Positions 7,890-17,263 of a DNA stretch of 48,765 nt are shown one piece after another (position 1 is the stretch's first letter; every line of letters begins with the position of its first letter). Position numbers and translations under genes: made by a program. The notes below the pieces were generated by a model. The model was not told the origin of the DNA, ran no database searches, and was given only the letters and a program-made list of their open reading frames with translations. Source of the stretch: Pseudomonas antarctica (GTDB taxonomy: Bacteria; Pseudomonadota; Gammaproteobacteria; Pseudomonadales; Pseudomonadaceae); assembly GCF_900624995.1 (NCBI RefSeq), contig NZ_UYXQ01000029.1:1-48765 (forward strand), given 5' to 3'.

Positions 7890-9281
7890 TTACTTGCGAT
7901 CCAGCCAAACCGTCTGTGCATTACAGAATTCGCGCAAGCCAAAGTGCGATAACTCCCGCCCAAAGCCACTTTTTTTCACGCCGCCAAACGCCACCCGAGG
8001 GTCTGACACGCTGAAGGCGTTGACGAAGATCCCGCCGGTTTCCAGCTGGTTGGCGATATCCCGTGCCTTGGCCGAGTCGGTGGTGAAGATGCTGGCGGTC
8101 AGGCCGAACTCGCTGTCGTTGGCCAGGGCCACGGCGTGGTCGGCATCGCGGGCGGTGATGATCGAGGCCACGGGGCCGAACAGTTCCTGTTTGAACGAGG
8201 TCATTTGGGCGGTGACGTTGGCCAGCACGGTCGGCTCATAGTAGTTGCCGGCGCCGGGGACTTTGTTGCCGCCCAGCAACAGGGTCGCGCCTTCTTCCAA
8301 GGTGGCCTGGACCTGGCCATGCAGCTCGTCGCGCAGGTCGAAGCGGGCCATTGGGCCGACGTAGGTGCTGGTCGCAGTCGGGTCGCCCATCACCAACGCG
8401 CGGCTGGCGTCGAGGAATTTGGCGGTGAAGGCGTCCACCACACCTTCTTCGATGATCAGGCGCTTGGCGGCTGCACAGACTTGGCCGCTGTTCTGGAAGC
8501 GGCCGATCACGGCGGCCTGTACGGCGGCTTCAAGGTCGGCGTCATTGAGTACGATGAACGGGTCGGAACCGCCCAATTCCAGCACGCATTTCTTCAGCGC
8601 CGCGCCAGCCTGTGAGCCGATGGCGATGCCAGCGCGTACGCTGCCGGTGAGGGTGACGGCGGCGATGCGCGGGTCGGCGATGGCCTGGGAGACGCCGTCG
8701 TTCCTCACGTTGACCACTTCAAAAATGCCTTCGGCGAAACCGGCTTTCTGGAACGCTTGCTGGATCAGGTAGGCGCTGCCCATCACATTGGGTGCATGTT
8801 TGAGCACGTAGGTATTACCGGCCAGCAGGGTTGGCACTGCACCGCGCAGCACTTGCCACACCGGGAAGTTCCACGGCATTACGGCGAAGATCGGGCCCAG
8901 CGGGCGGTATTCGATCTGCGCGCTGCCGTTGTCCACCAACGTCGGTTCTGGCGCCAGCATGGCCGGGCCTTGGGCGGCATACCACTCGGCGAGTTGCGCA
9001 CATTTTTCGATTTCGGCACGCGCCTGGGCGATGGGTTTGCCCATTTCCAGGGTGATCATCTGCGCCATGTCCTCGGCTTGATCACGCAGGGCAGCGGCCA
9101 AGGCCAGCAGCCATTCGGCGCGTTGGCTCACCGGCTGGCGGCGCCAAGTGCGGAAGGCAGCGCTGGCGCGGTTGAGCGCGGCGTCCAGTTGCGCCTCGGT
9201 TTCGTAGGGGTAGCTGGCGACTGTTTCGCCGTTGGCGGGGTTGATCGACAAGGCGTGGGTCTGGTGAGTAATAGCGTTCAT
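7890..9281 (-). CDS. sad: NAD(P)-dependent succinate semialdehyde dehydrogenase, Sad/YneI type
   Basis: A 463-residue aldehyde dehydrogenase that oxidises an aldehyde to the acid in the cytoplasm. The fold motifs are PWNFPVWQ (Asn138 of the active site), LTGSVRAG in the nucleotide-binding region, LELGGSDPFIV with the general base Glu235, and NSGQVCAAAKR with the catalytic Cys269. Length and the short N terminus match E. coli Sad (YneI), which converts succinate semialdehyde to succinate. A LysR gene is divergently placed, as E. coli yneJ (ptrR) lies beside sad, which supports the assignment. A role in GABA, putrescine or related amine breakdown is likely. Exact substrate range is inferred. 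Confidence 0.82.
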   Translation of the reverse strand: MNAITHQTHALSINPANGETVASYPYETEAQLDAALNRASAAFRTWRRQPVSQRAEWLLALAAALRDQAEDMAQMITLEMGKPIAQARAEIEKCAQLAEWYAAQGPAMLAPEPTLVDNGSAQIEYRPLGPIFAVMPWNFPVWQVLRGAVPTLLAGNTYVLKHAPNVMGSAYLIQQAFQKAGFAEGIFEVVNVRNDGVSQAIADPRIAAVTLTGSVRAGIAIGSQAGAALKKCVLELGGSDPFIVLNDADLEAAVQAAVIGRFQNSGQVCAAAKRLIIEEGVVDAFTAKFLDASRALVMGDPTATSTYVGPMARFDLRDELHGQVQATLEEGATLLLGGNKVPGAGNYYEPTVLANVTAQMTSFKQELFGPVASIITARDADHAVALANDSEFGLTASIFTTDSAKARDIANQLETGGIFVNAFSVSDPRVAFGGVKKSGFGRELSHFGLREFCNAQTVWLDRK

Positions 9282-9384
9282 GGCACCGTCCGGCTGAATG
9301 AATGGAATGGATTGAGCCTACGGGGATGTATGTTTTCTGGAAACTGAATAATATTAAGCAATACATTCACGATTGGAGAATGAC
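9282..9384. promoter_or_regulatory. divergent promoter region between sad-like gene and LysR gene
   Basis: This 103-base gap carries the promoters of both divergent genes. It has an A+T-rich centre (ctgaataatattaagcaat, about 9342-9362) flanked by an ATGTAT/ATACAT inverted pair at 9326-9331 and 9361-9366. LysR regulators usually bind such dyads between themselves and the divergent target. I infer a binding region; exact sites cannot be fixed by eye. Confidence 0.45.
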
Positions 9385-10263
9385 TTGGACTTGGTGCAGC
9401 TGGAAATCTTCAAGGCCGTTGCCGAACAAGGCAGCATCAGCGCGGCCGCGCAGTTGATTCATCGCGTGCCGTCGAACCTGACCACGCGTATTAAGCAACT
9501 GGAGCAGGACTTGGGCGTGGAGCTGTTTATCCGCGAGAAAAGCCGCCTGCGTCTGTCACCGGCCGGGTGGAATTTCCTCGGCTATACGCGGCGTATTCTT
9601 GATTTGGTGCAAGAAGCCCGCGCCACGGTGGCGGGCGAGGAGCCCCAGGGCGCCTTTGCCCTGGGCTCGCTGGAGAGCACGGCGGCGGTGCGTATCCCCG
9701 CGTTGCTTGCGGCGTACAACCAGAAGCACACCAAGGTCGAGCTGGACCTGAGCACCGGGCCGTCGGGCACGATGATCGAGGGCGTGTTATCGGGGCGCCT
9801 GGCGGCGGCGTTTGTCGATGGGCCGGTGCTGCATGCGACGCTGGAGGGCGTGGCAGTGTTTGAGGAAGAGATGGTGGTGATCGCACCGCTGCACCACGCG
9901 CCGATCACGCGCGGGCAGGATGTGGCGGGGGAGAGCATCTATACGTTTCGCTCGAACTGCTCGTATCGGCATCACTTCGAACGCTGGTTCTCACAGGACG
10001 GCGCGGTGCCGGGCAAGATTTTCGAGATGGAGTCCTACCACGGCATGCTCGCCTGCGTCAGCGCCGGGGCCGGCCTGGCGCTGATGCCGCGCAGCATGCT
10101 GGAGAGCATGCCGGGGTTTACGGCGGTGAGTGTGTGGCCGTTGAGCGACGCGTTCCGCATTCTGAACACCTGGCTGATCTGGCGCCGTGGCACGGTGTCG
10201 CAGAGTTTGAACAGTTTTGTGAAGCTTCTGGAAGAGCGCGTTCTGGAATCACCACGGTTCTAA
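9385..10263 (+). CDS. LysR-family regulator divergent from the aldehyde dehydrogenase (PtrR/YneJ-like)
   Basis: A 292-residue DNA-binding regulator. The N terminus has the LysR winged helix-turn-helix ([43 protein letters not shown]). The effector-binding domain follows from about residue 90 ([23 protein letters not shown]). I chose the TTG at 9385, giving MDLVQLEIF, because a TTGGAG ribosome-binding site ends six bases before it. An in-frame TTG at 9373 would place the start inside that site. Divergence from the sad-like gene matches the yneJ-sad pair in E. coli, so it probably controls that gene. Confidence 0.87.
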   Translation: MDLVQLEIFKAVAEQGSISAAAQLIHRVPSNLTTRIKQLEQDLGVELFIREKSRLRLSPAGWNFLGYTRRILDLVQEARATVAGEEPQGAFALGSLESTAAVRIPALLAAYNQKHTKVELDLSTGPSGTMIEGVLSGRLAAAFVDGPVLHATLEGVAVFEEEMVVIAPLHHAPITRGQDVAGESIYTFRSNCSYRHHFERWFSQDGAVPGKIFEMESYHGMLACVSAGAGLALMPRSMLESMPGFTAVSVWPLSDAFRILNTWLIWRRGTVSQSLNSFVKLLEERVLESPRF

Positions 10264-10303
10264 TGTGGGAAGGAGCAAGCCCCCTTACACATTTTGATCC
10301 TCA

Positions 10304-10513
10304 TCAGCCGCCGAATTGCAGGGTGCCCATCGCCAGTTTGGCCATGATGGCGGTTGCGCCCACCTGCACCAACCATAGCGCCAAGCCTCCGAGGAACACA
10401 CCGAGCGCCACTTGCAACACCAGGCTTTTCTGGCGCTTGGCTTGCGGCGCGCGCGGGGTGTAGTCATGCAGTTCGTCGCGGTCGGCGCGCAGGTCCAGGT
10501 CGTCGTTTCTCAT
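10304..10513 (-). CDS. small single-pass membrane protein of unknown function
   Basis: A 69-residue protein. Residues 1-29 are charged (MRNDDLDLRADRDELHDY, then a basic RAPQAKRQK stretch). One hydrophobic segment follows at about 30-60 (LVLQVALGVFLGGLALWLVQVGATAIMAKL). The basic patch before the helix predicts the N terminus in the cytoplasm. It lies downstream of tyrB on the same strand but behind a strong terminator hairpin, so it probably has its own promoter. I do not recognise a named family. Confidence 0.72.
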   Translation of the reverse strand: MRNDDLDLRADRDELHDYTPRAPQAKRQKSLVLQVALGVFLGGLALWLVQVGATAIMAKLAMGTLQFGG

Positions 10514-10569
10514 AAGGCTCTCACAGCAAAGGGGCAGTCGGGGTTCAGTCTAGTGTGTTCGCCAATAAA

Positions 10570-10594
10570 AAGGGGAAGCCGGCGGCTTCCCCTT
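10570..10594 (-). terminator. rho-independent terminator of tyrB
   Basis: An 11-bp perfect stem (aaggggaagcc / ggcttcccctt) with a three-base loop. On the minus strand it is followed by TTTTTATTGG, so it ends the tyrB transcript 19 bases after its stop codon. Confidence 0.85.
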
Positions 10595-10612
10595 CACATG
10601 ACGCTGGCAGGG

Positions 10613-11809
10613 TTATAGAACCTGGACAATCGCCTTTGTCACCGCACCTATGTTCGCCTGGTTCAGCGCCGCCACACAGATGCGGCCAGTGTCGAGCGCG
10701 TAGATACCAAACTCGGTGCGCAAGCGCGTGACTTGCTCAACGGTCAGGCCGGAGTAGGAGAACATCCCACGCTGGCGGCCGACGAAGCTGAAGTCGTGGC
10801 CGGGGGCAGCCTTGGCCAGTTCGGCGACCATCTGCTCACGCATGCCACGGATGCGCAGGCGCATTTCGGCCAGTTCGGCTTCCCACTGGGCGCGCAGCTC
10901 GGGGTTGTTCAGCACGGCAGCCACGATCGCCGCGCCGTGGGTCGGCGGGTTGGAGTAGTTGGTGCGGATAACGCGTTTGACCTGGGACAGGATGCGCGCG
11001 CTTTCTTCCTTGGATTCGCTGACGATCGACAGCGCGCCCACACGTTCGCCGTACAGCGAGAACGACTTGGAGAACGAGCTGGACACAAAGAAGGTCAAGC
11101 CCGACTCAGCGAACAGGCGTACCGCAGCGGCGTCTTCGTGGATGCCGTCGCCGAAGCCCTGGTAAGCCATGTCGAGAAACGGTACGAGGTTTTTCGCCTT
11201 GACCACGTCCAGCACTTGTTGCCAGTCGGCCGGGCTCAGGTCGACGCCGGTCGGGTTATGGCAGCAGGCGTGCAGTACCACGATGGACTGTGGCGGCAGG
11301 GCGTTGAGGTCTTCGAGCAGGCCGGCACGGTTAACGTCGTGGGTAGCGGCGTCGTAGTAGCGATAGGTCTGCACCGGGAAGCCGGCTTTTTCGAACAGCG
11401 CCTGGTGGTTTTCCCAGCTCGGGTCGCTGATGGCAACGACGGCGTTGGGCAGCAGTTGCTTGAGGAAGTCCGCGCCGATTTTCAGTGCCCCGGTGCCGCC
11501 GACTGCTTGCGCGGTAATGACACGGCCGGCGCTCAGCAGCGGCGAGTCAGCGCCGAACAGCAGCTTTTGCACGGCCTGGTCGTAAGCGACGATGCCGTCG
11601 ATCGGCAAGTAGCCACGGGCGGCGTGTTGCGCCACGCGAATGGCTTCCGCTTCGGCAACGGCACGCAAGAGTGGAATCTTCCCCTCCTCGTTGCAGTAAA
11701 CGCCCACGCCAAGGTTGACCTTGGTGGTTCGTGTATCGGCGTTGAATGCTTCGTTGAGGCCCAGGATTGGATCGCGTGGTGCCATTTCGACAGCGGAGAA
11801 CAGGCTCAT
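10613..11809 (-). CDS. tyrB: aromatic amino acid aminotransferase
   Basis: A 398-residue, class I, PLP-dependent aminotransferase of the AspC/TyrB group. It moves amino groups between aromatic amino acids (and aspartate) and 2-oxoglutarate. MSLFSAVEMAPRDPILGLNEAF is the typical start, VNLGVGVY and HACCHNPTGVD are active-site segments, and SSFSKSFSLYGERVG carries the PLP-binding lysine. The ATG at 11809 gives the family length; the open frame upstream is not conserved protein. It is divergent from uvrB, as tyrB/uvrB are adjacent in P. aeruginosa. A TATACT -10-like box lies at 11897-11892 on the minus strand. Confidence 0.93.
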   Translation of the reverse strand: MSLFSAVEMAPRDPILGLNEAFNADTRTTKVNLGVGVYCNEEGKIPLLRAVAEAEAIRVAQHAARGYLPIDGIVAYDQAVQKLLFGADSPLLSAGRVITAQAVGGTGALKIGADFLKQLLPNAVVAISDPSWENHQALFEKAGFPVQTYRYYDAATHDVNRAGLLEDLNALPPQSIVVLHACCHNPTGVDLSPADWQQVLDVVKAKNLVPFLDMAYQGFGDGIHEDAAAVRLFAESGLTFFVSSSFSKSFSLYGERVGALSIVSESKEESARILSQVKRVIRTNYSNPPTHGAAIVAAVLNNPELRAQWEAELAEMRLRIRGMREQMVAELAKAAPGHDFSFVGRQRGMFSYSGLTVEQVTRLRTEFGIYALDTGRICVAALNQANIGAVTKAIVQVL

Positions 11810-12153
11810 TTTTGCGGCAGCTCTATGGGGGAATGGAGGGACGTGTCGCGCTCCAGCCGAATGCACTAGAGCGGTGCACAAACGGGGAGCTAGTATAGAG
11901 GCCATAACGGCTGAGGGCGACAGCCGAAACGGCTTTTAAGCCAAGTTTTTCGGTTTATTTGCCGACCGTTAGTCTTATTGCAGCATAGGGCCAGGACGGC
12001 AGATAGGACGACTGCCTTGAAACCCGCCACATTCGGCACCACTTCTACAGTTATCATGGTTTTTTCCTGCAACCTGCGATGATTATTCGTGGGTTGCTGA
12101 GTTATTTTCGTCCTTGGCGGCTGTAGGCCCGGGGTGACTTCACGAGGTACGTT
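11810..12153. other. intergenic region between divergent tyrB and uvrB
   Basis: These 344 bases contain no convincing gene. The left part should hold the tyrB promoter (agtata, the complement of TATACT, at 11892-11897). The right part should hold the uvrB promoter and leader, ending with a gagg ribosome-binding site before the ATG at 12154. I looked for a LexA box of the CTGT-N8-ACAG type and saw none that is convincing. Confidence 0.6.
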
Positions 12154-14169
12154 ATGTCGGATTTCCAGCTCGTCACCCGCTTTGAACCCGCCGGCGATCA
12201 ACCCGAAGCCATTCGCCTGATGGTCGAGGGCATCGAAGCCGGCCTGGCGCACCAGACGCTGCTCGGGGTGACCGGTTCAGGCAAGACCTTCAGCATCGCC
12301 AACGTGATTGCGCAGATCAATCGCCCGACCTTGGTGCTGGCGCCGAACAAGACCCTGGCCGCGCAGCTGTACGGCGAGTTCAAGGCGTTCTTCCCGAACA
12401 ATGCGGTGGAGTACTTCGTTTCTTACTACGACTACTACCAGCCCGAAGCCTACGTGCCGTCGTCCGATACCTTCATCGAGAAGGATGCGTCGATCAACGA
12501 CCATATCGAGCAGATGCGGCTGTCAGCGACTAAGGCGCTGCTGGAGCGCAAGGACGCGATCATCGTCACTACGGTGTCGTGCATCTACGGTCTGGGTAGC
12601 CCCGAAGCCTATCTGAAGATGGTGTTGCACGTTGATCGCGGCGACAAACTCGACCAGCGCGAGCTGCTGCGGCGCCTGACGAGTTTGCAGTACACCCGCA
12701 ACGACATGGACTTTGCCCGCGCCACCTTCCGTGTGCGCGGCGATGTGATCGACATCTACCCGGCGGAATCCGACCTGGAAGCGATCCGCATCGAGCTGTT
12801 TGACGATGAAGTCGAGAGCCTGTCGGCCTTCGACCCGTTGACCGGCGAGGTGATCCGCAAGCTGCCGCGCTTCACCTTCTACCCGAAAAGCCACTACGTG
12901 ACCCCGCGCGAAACCCTGATGGGCGCCATTGAAGGCATCAAGGGCGAGTTGGTCGAGCGCCTAGAGTATTTGCGCGCCAACAACAAGCTGGTGGAAGCCC
13001 AGCGCCTGGAGCAGCGCACGCGTTTCGACCTGGAGATGATCCTCGAGCTGGGCTACTGCAACGGCATCGAAAACTACTCGCGCTACCTCTCGGGGCGCGA
13101 ATCCGGGCAGGCGCCGCCCACTCTGTTTGATTACCTGCCGGACGACGCCTTGCTGGTGATCGACGAATCCCACGTCAGCGTGCCGCAGGTGGGCGCGATG
13201 TACAAAGGCGACCGCTCGCGTAAAGAAACCCTGGTGGAATACGGCTTCCGTCTGCCGTCGGCGCTGGATAACCGGCCGATGCGCTTTGACGAGTTTGAAA
13301 GCATCAGCCCGCAGACGATCTTCGTCTCGGCCACACCGGGTAACTACGAAGCCGAACATGCGGGCCGCGTGATTGAGCAACTGGTGCGCCCGACCGGTTT
13401 GGTTGACCCGCAAATCGAGATCCGCCCGGCGCTGACCCAAGTTGATGACCTGCTCTCGGAAATCACCAAGCGCGTCGCCCTGGAAGAGCGGGTGCTGGTG
13501 ACTACGCTGACCAAGCGCATGTCCGAAGACTTGACTGACTACTTGGCCGACCATGGCGTGCGCGTGCGCTATCTGCACTCGGACATCGACACCGTGGAGC
13601 GTGTCGAGATTATTCGCGACCTGCGCCTGGGCACCTTTGACGTGCTGGTGGGCATCAACCTGCTGCGCGAAGGGCTGGACATGCCGGAAGTATCGCTGGT
13701 GGCGATCCTCGATGCCGACAAGGAAGGCTTCTTGCGTTCCGAGCGCTCGCTGATCCAGACCATCGGCCGGGCGGCGCGTAACCTCAATGGCCGCGCGATT
13801 CTCTACGCGGACCGCATCACCGGCTCTATGGAGCGGGCAATTGGCGAGACCGAGCGCCGCCGTGACAAGCAGATTGCCTACAACCTGGAGAACGGCATCA
13901 TCCCCAAAGGTGTCTTCAAGGATGTCGCCGACATCATGGAAGGCGCCACCGTGCCCGGCTCGCGCAGCAAGAAACGCAAGGGCATGGCCAAGGCCGCCGA
14001 AGAAAGCGCGAAGTACGAGAACGAATTGCGCTCGCCGAGTGAGATCACCAAACGTATTCGGCAGTTGGAAGAGAAGATGTACCAGCTGGCTCGGGATCTT
14101 GAGTTTGAAGCGGCGGCGCAGACGCGCGATGAGATCGGCAAGCTGCGGGAGCGGTTGTTGGCTGTTTGA
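12154..14169 (+). CDS. uvrB: excinuclease ABC subunit B
   Basis: A 671-residue DNA repair helicase-like ATPase, full length for the family. UvrB receives damaged DNA from UvrA and loads UvrC, which makes the incisions. Visible motifs are Walker [10 protein letters not shown], the damage-probing beta-hairpin region [25 protein letters not shown]-like VIDESHVS, helicase motif V ([14 protein letters not shown]) and motif VI (QTIGRAARN). The C-terminal UVR domain ([29 protein letters not shown]), which binds UvrC, is intact. It is a single-gene unit, followed by a REP pair. Confidence 0.98.
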   Translation: MSDFQLVTRFEPAGDQPEAIRLMVEGIEAGLAHQTLLGVTGSGKTFSIANVIAQINRPTLVLAPNKTLAAQLYGEFKAFFPNNAVEYFVSYYDYYQPEAYVPSSDTFIEKDASINDHIEQMRLSATKALLERKDAIIVTTVSCIYGLGSPEAYLKMVLHVDRGDKLDQRELLRRLTSLQYTRNDMDFARATFRVRGDVIDIYPAESDLEAIRIELFDDEVESLSAFDPLTGEVIRKLPRFTFYPKSHYVTPRETLMGAIEGIKGELVERLEYLRANNKLVEAQRLEQRTRFDLEMILELGYCNGIENYSRYLSGRESGQAPPTLFDYLPDDALLVIDESHVSVPQVGAMYKGDRSRKETLVEYGFRLPSALDNRPMRFDEFESISPQTIFVSATPGNYEAEHAGRVIEQLVRPTGLVDPQIEIRPALTQVDDLLSEITKRVALEERVLVTTLTKRMSEDLTDYLADHGVRVRYLHSDIDTVERVEIIRDLRLGTFDVLVGINLLREGLDMPEVSLVAILDADKEGFLRSERSLIQTIGRAARNLNGRAILYADRITGSMERAIGETERRRDKQIAYNLENGIIPKGVFKDVADIMEGATVPGSRSKKRKGMAKAAEESAKYENELRSPSEITKRIRQLEEKMYQLARDLEFEAAAQTRDEIGKLRERLLAV

Positions 14170-14192
14170 TATGTAGAGGCTGTGATGGCCTC

Positions 14193-14274
14193 TTCGCGAG
14201 CAAGCCCGCTCCCACATTCGACCGCATTCTCATGCAGGGAATCGGTCAACTGTGGGAGCGGGCTTGCTCGCGAA
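14193..14274. repeat. REPIN: paired, inverted REP elements
   Basis: Two copies of a 24-base REP sequence in opposite orientation (ttcgcgagcaagcccgctcc at the left, 14193-14216; tgtgggagcgggcttgctcg at the right, 14251-14274) flank a 34-base spacer. The arms are exact reverse complements. This is the dominant REPIN type of the P. fluorescens group, moved by RAYT transposases encoded elsewhere. It sits between uvrB and gltX. Confidence 0.9.
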
Positions 14275-14386
14275 GGGCGGCACCGCGGTCCACCAGAATC
14301 ACCCACGCTGGAGCCCAAGCACCCCAGGCTGTTACCATTCGCCCCTTGTTTCAATTTTCAGCTTTATCGCCCACTCGAGACCTGCC

Positions 14387-15868
14387 ATGACCACCGTCCG
14401 CACGCGCATTGCGCCATCGCCTACTGGGGATCCCCACGTCGGCACTGCCTACATCGCCTTGTTCAACTACTGCTTTGCCAAGCAGCACGGCGGTGAATTC
14501 ATCCTGCGGATCGAAGACACCGATCAACTGCGTTCGACCCGTGAGTCGGAACAGCAGATTTTCGATGCGTTGCGCTGGTTGGGCATTACCTGGGCAGAAG
14601 GCCCGGACGTTGGTGGCCCGCACGGCCCGTATCGCCAGAGCGAGCGCAGCGACATCTACAAGCAGTACACCCAGCAATTGGTCGACATGGGCCATGCCTT
14701 CCCGTGCTTCTGCACCGCGGAAGAACTGGACCAGATGCGCGCCGAGCAACAGGCGCGTGGCGAAACCCCGCGCTACGATGGCCGCGCGCTGCTGCTTTCT
14801 AAAGAAGAAGTAGCCCAGCGCCTGGCTGCTGGCGAGCCTCACGTTATCCGCATGAAAGTGCCGAGCGAAGGCGTGTGCGTGGTGCCGGACATGCTGCGCG
14901 GTGACGTCGAGATCCCGTGGGACCGCATGGACATGCAGGTGCTGATGAAGACCGACGGGCTGCCGACGTACTTCCTGGCCAACGTGGTCGACGACCACCT
15001 GATGGGCATCACCCACGTGCTGCGCGGCGAAGAGTGGCTGCCTTCAGCGCCTAAACTGATCCTGCTCTACGAATACTTCGGCTGGGAGCAGCCGCAGCTG
15101 TGCTACATGCCGCTGCTGCGTAACCCGGACAAGAGCAAGCTGTCCAAGCGCAAGAACCCGACGTCGGTAACGTTCTACGAGCGCATGGGCTTCATGCCCG
15201 AAGCGATGCTCAACTACCTGGGCCGCATGGGCTGGTCGATGCCGGACGAGCGCGAGAAGTTCTCGCTGCAGGAAATGGTCGATAACTTTGACCTGTCCCG
15301 CGTCTCCCTGGGCGGGCCGATCTTCGACATCGAGAAGCTGTCGTGGCTCAACGGCCAATGGCTGCGTGACCTGCCGGTGGAAGAATTCGCCCGCCGCGTG
15401 CAGCAGTGGGCGTTGAACCCCGAGTACATGATGAAGATCGCGCCGCTGGTGCAGGGCAGGGTGGAGACATTCAGCCAGGTCGCTCCGTTGGCCAGCTTCT
15501 TCTTTGCCGGTGGCGTGAACCCGGACGCCAAGCTGTTTGAATCCAAAAAGCTCTCGGGTGACCAGGTTCGCCAGTTGATGCAGTTGATCCTGTGGAAGCT
15601 CGAAAGCTTGCGTCAGTGGGAGAAGGATGCGATCACCGCGACGATTCAGGCGGTGGTCGAGTCCCTGGAACTGAAATTGCGCGATGCCATGCCGCTGATG
15701 TTTGCTGCGATTACCGGGCAGGCCAGTTCGGTGTCGGTGCTCGATGCGATGGAAATTCTCGGCCCGGACCTGACGCGTTTCCGTCTGCGCCAAGCCCTTG
15801 ATTTGCTTGGTGGTGTATCGAAGAAAGAAAACAAAGAGTGGGAAAAGCTGCTGGGCGCTATCGCCTGA
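14387..15868 (+). CDS. gltX: glutamate--tRNA ligase
   Basis: A 493-residue class I aminoacyl-tRNA synthetase that charges tRNA-Glu. The HIGH-type motif is in [14 protein letters not shown] near the N terminus and the KMSKS-type motif is KLSKR. RIEDTD and [10 protein letters not shown] are glutamate/ATP pocket segments. The ATG at 14387 gives the standard N terminus [14 protein letters not shown]; the open frame before it runs through the REPIN. The second Cys/His pair of the E. coli zinc site is not kept, as in many pseudomonads. Its substrate tRNA-Glu is encoded twice, directly downstream. Confidence 0.97.
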   Translation: MTTVRTRIAPSPTGDPHVGTAYIALFNYCFAKQHGGEFILRIEDTDQLRSTRESEQQIFDALRWLGITWAEGPDVGGPHGPYRQSERSDIYKQYTQQLVDMGHAFPCFCTAEELDQMRAEQQARGETPRYDGRALLLSKEEVAQRLAAGEPHVIRMKVPSEGVCVVPDMLRGDVEIPWDRMDMQVLMKTDGLPTYFLANVVDDHLMGITHVLRGEEWLPSAPKLILLYEYFGWEQPQLCYMPLLRNPDKSKLSKRKNPTSVTFYERMGFMPEAMLNYLGRMGWSMPDEREKFSLQEMVDNFDLSRVSLGGPIFDIEKLSWLNGQWLRDLPVEEFARRVQQWALNPEYMMKIAPLVQGRVETFSQVAPLASFFFAGGVNPDAKLFESKKLSGDQVRQLMQLILWKLESLRQWEKDAITATIQAVVESLELKLRDAMPLMFAAITGQASSVSVLDAMEILGPDLTRFRLRQALDLLGGVSKKENKEWEKLLGAIA

Positions 15869-15886
15869 GCAACCTGCGGTAACGAT

Positions 15887-15910
15887 AAAACCCCGGTTTT
15901 CCGGGGTTTT
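15887..15910 (+). terminator. gltX terminator
   Basis: A 10-bp stem (aaaaccccgg / ccggggtttt) with a tttt loop, ending in a T-run, 18 bases after the gltX stop codon. Confidence 0.9.
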
Positions 15911-15965
15911 AACGGTAAGTGATTGTTATCCCGGCAAAAAATTTTGAAAATTGTTGAAAATAAAT

Positions 15966-15994
15966 TTGACAGCCTATCAAACCGCCATTAAGAT
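15966..15994 (+). promoter_or_regulatory. stable-RNA promoter of the tRNA-Ala/tRNA-Glu cluster
   Basis: TTGACA (15966-15971), a 17-base spacer, and TAAGAT (15989-15994) form a strong sigma-70 promoter about 20 bases before the first tRNA. An A/T-rich stretch just upstream (aaaaaattttgaaaattg) looks like an UP element. The GC-rich discriminator after the -10 (tcgccccg) is the feature that makes stable-RNA promoters sensitive to the stringent response. Confidence 0.82.
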
Positions 15995-16015
15995 TCGCCC
16001 CGTCCTCACCGATGA

Positions 16016-16091
<76 letters not shown>

Positions 16092-16169
16092 ATTTACAGG
16101 TTCAAGGTCTGGCCACACCGTACTTGAATTGATCAGGTCTCAGCTCTGATCAGTTGTACAGAAGGTTTT

Positions 16170-16245
16170 GTCCCCTTCGTCTAGTGGCCTAGGACACCGC
16201 CCTTTCACGGCGGTAACAGGGGTTCGAGTCCCCTAGGGGACGCCA
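16170..16245 (+). tRNA. tRNA-Glu (anticodon TTC), copy 1
   Basis: A complete 76-base tRNA with encoded CCA. It begins gtccccttcgtctagtgg and has anticodon stem ccgcc/ggcgg around ctttcac (anticodon TTC). It is the substrate of the gltX product encoded just upstream, and also the glutamate donor for tetrapyrrole synthesis. Confidence 0.97.
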
Positions 16246-16295
16246 GTTTCAACAAGCAGCTCGAAAGGTCTGCTGCGTCGCGAGACGAAAAATCC

Positions 16296-16371
<76 letters not shown>

Positions 16372-16450
16372 ATTTACACGTTCAAGGTTGCGGCCACACC
16401 GTCCTTGAACTGATCAGACTCAGCCTGATCACGTTGTATAGAAGGTTTGT

Positions 16451-16526
16451 GTCCCCTTCGTCTAGTGGCCTAGGACACCGCCCTTTCACGGCGGTAACAG
16501 GGGTTCGAGTCCCCTAGGGGACGCCA
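16451..16526 (+). tRNA. tRNA-Glu (anticodon TTC), copy 2
   Basis: Identical to copy 1 including the CCA end, and followed directly by two hairpins that close the tRNA transcript. Confidence 0.97.
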
Positions 16527-16532
16527 CGATTA

Positions 16533-16586
16533 CCCGCTCTGCGGGATTTTTAAGGGTCATTCAATTATTGAATGGCCCTTTTGTTT
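16533..16586 (+). terminator. double terminator of the tRNA cluster
   Basis: First hairpin cccgc-tct-gcggg followed by attttt (16533-16550). Second hairpin aagggtcattcaa-tta-ttgaatggccctt (one mismatch) followed by ttgttt (16552-16586). The pair ends the tRNA transcript before the TetR gene. Confidence 0.85.
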
Positions 16587-16654
16587 GTCCGGCGTTTGGC
16601 CAATCCCCTCCTCAATTAAAATTTTCCGTCCTGACCAGCGGTCATGCCTGTCGC

Positions 16655-16683
16655 TTGCCAAATATTATTATGGTAATAATATT
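16655..16683 (+). promoter_or_regulatory. tetR promoter with overlapping palindromic operator
   Basis: A perfect 10-bp inverted repeat with a three-base centre, aatattatta-tgg-taataatatt, occupies 16661-16683. It overlaps a likely promoter: TTGCCA at 16655-16660, then 16 bases, then TAATAT at 16677-16682. The ATG of the TetR gene is 26 bases further on. A dimeric TetR protein bound here would block RNA polymerase, so this is most likely the autoregulatory operator. Confidence 0.75.
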
Positions 16684-16708
16684 CAACCCATGAGAGACGG
16701 AGGCAACG

Positions 16709-17248
16709 ATGAGCGATAAAAAAGCGCAAACCCGCGAACGCATTTTGCAGGCCGCCAGCGCGGCGTTGATCCAGCGTGGTCCGGCTGAGCCGAGTGTCGG
16801 CGAAGTCATGGGCGCGGCAGGGCTTACGGTCGGTGGTTTCTACGCGCACTTTGAAAGCAAAGACGCGTTGATGCTGGAGGCCTTCACGCAACTGTTGGCC
16901 CGGCGTCGCGCCTCGATTGACGACATGGACGCGCAGCTCACCGGTGAGGAGCGCAGAGGCCTGGTAGCGGCGTTTTACCTGTCGCGCAAGCACCGTGACT
17001 CGACCGACCAAGCCTGCCCGATACCGGCCACTGTGGGCGAGATGAGTCGCCTGCCGGATGAGTTTCGCCAGGCGCTTAACGAACATACGGAGTTAATGGC
17101 CGCCCAGCTGGCCGCCAGCCCTGAAGACACCGACAAGGCCCTGGCCGACATGGCGTTGATGATCGGTGGCCTGGCCTTGGCTCGCGCCCTTGGGCCGGGT
17201 GAGTTGTCCGACCGTGTATTGCGTGCAGCCAAGTCGGCGGTGCGCTGA
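16709..17248 (+). CDS. TetR-family transcriptional repressor
   Basis: A 179-residue regulator. Residues about 7-55 form the TetR DNA-binding domain (TRERILQAASAALIQRGPAEPSVGEVMGAAGLTVGGFYAHFESKDAL). The YAHFESKDAL end of the recognition helix is typical. The C-terminal ligand domain resembles that of regulators with a conserved Cys (DQACPI). The gene has a strong gagacggagg ribosome-binding region. The genes it would normally control start directly downstream, but the first of them, a hydrolase, is now only a remnant. Confidence 0.9.
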   Translation: MSDKKAQTRERILQAASAALIQRGPAEPSVGEVMGAAGLTVGGFYAHFESKDALMLEAFTQLLARRRASIDDMDAQLTGEERRGLVAAFYLSRKHRDSTDQACPIPATVGEMSRLPDEFRQALNEHTELMAAQLAASPEDTDKALADMALMIGGLALARALGPGELSDRVLRAAKSAVR

Positions 17249-17263
17249 AAAAGGAGTCGCAGG

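Noticed and set aside
10264..10291. REP-like tgtgggaaggagcaagcccc after the LysR gene
   Set aside because: It resembles a REP but its arms pair poorly; not strong enough to list as a feature.
11940..12153. SOS (LexA) box before uvrB
   Set aside because: uvrB is SOS-controlled in E. coli, so I looked for CTGT-N8-ACAG; only weak partial matches such as ctacagttatcatgg were seen.
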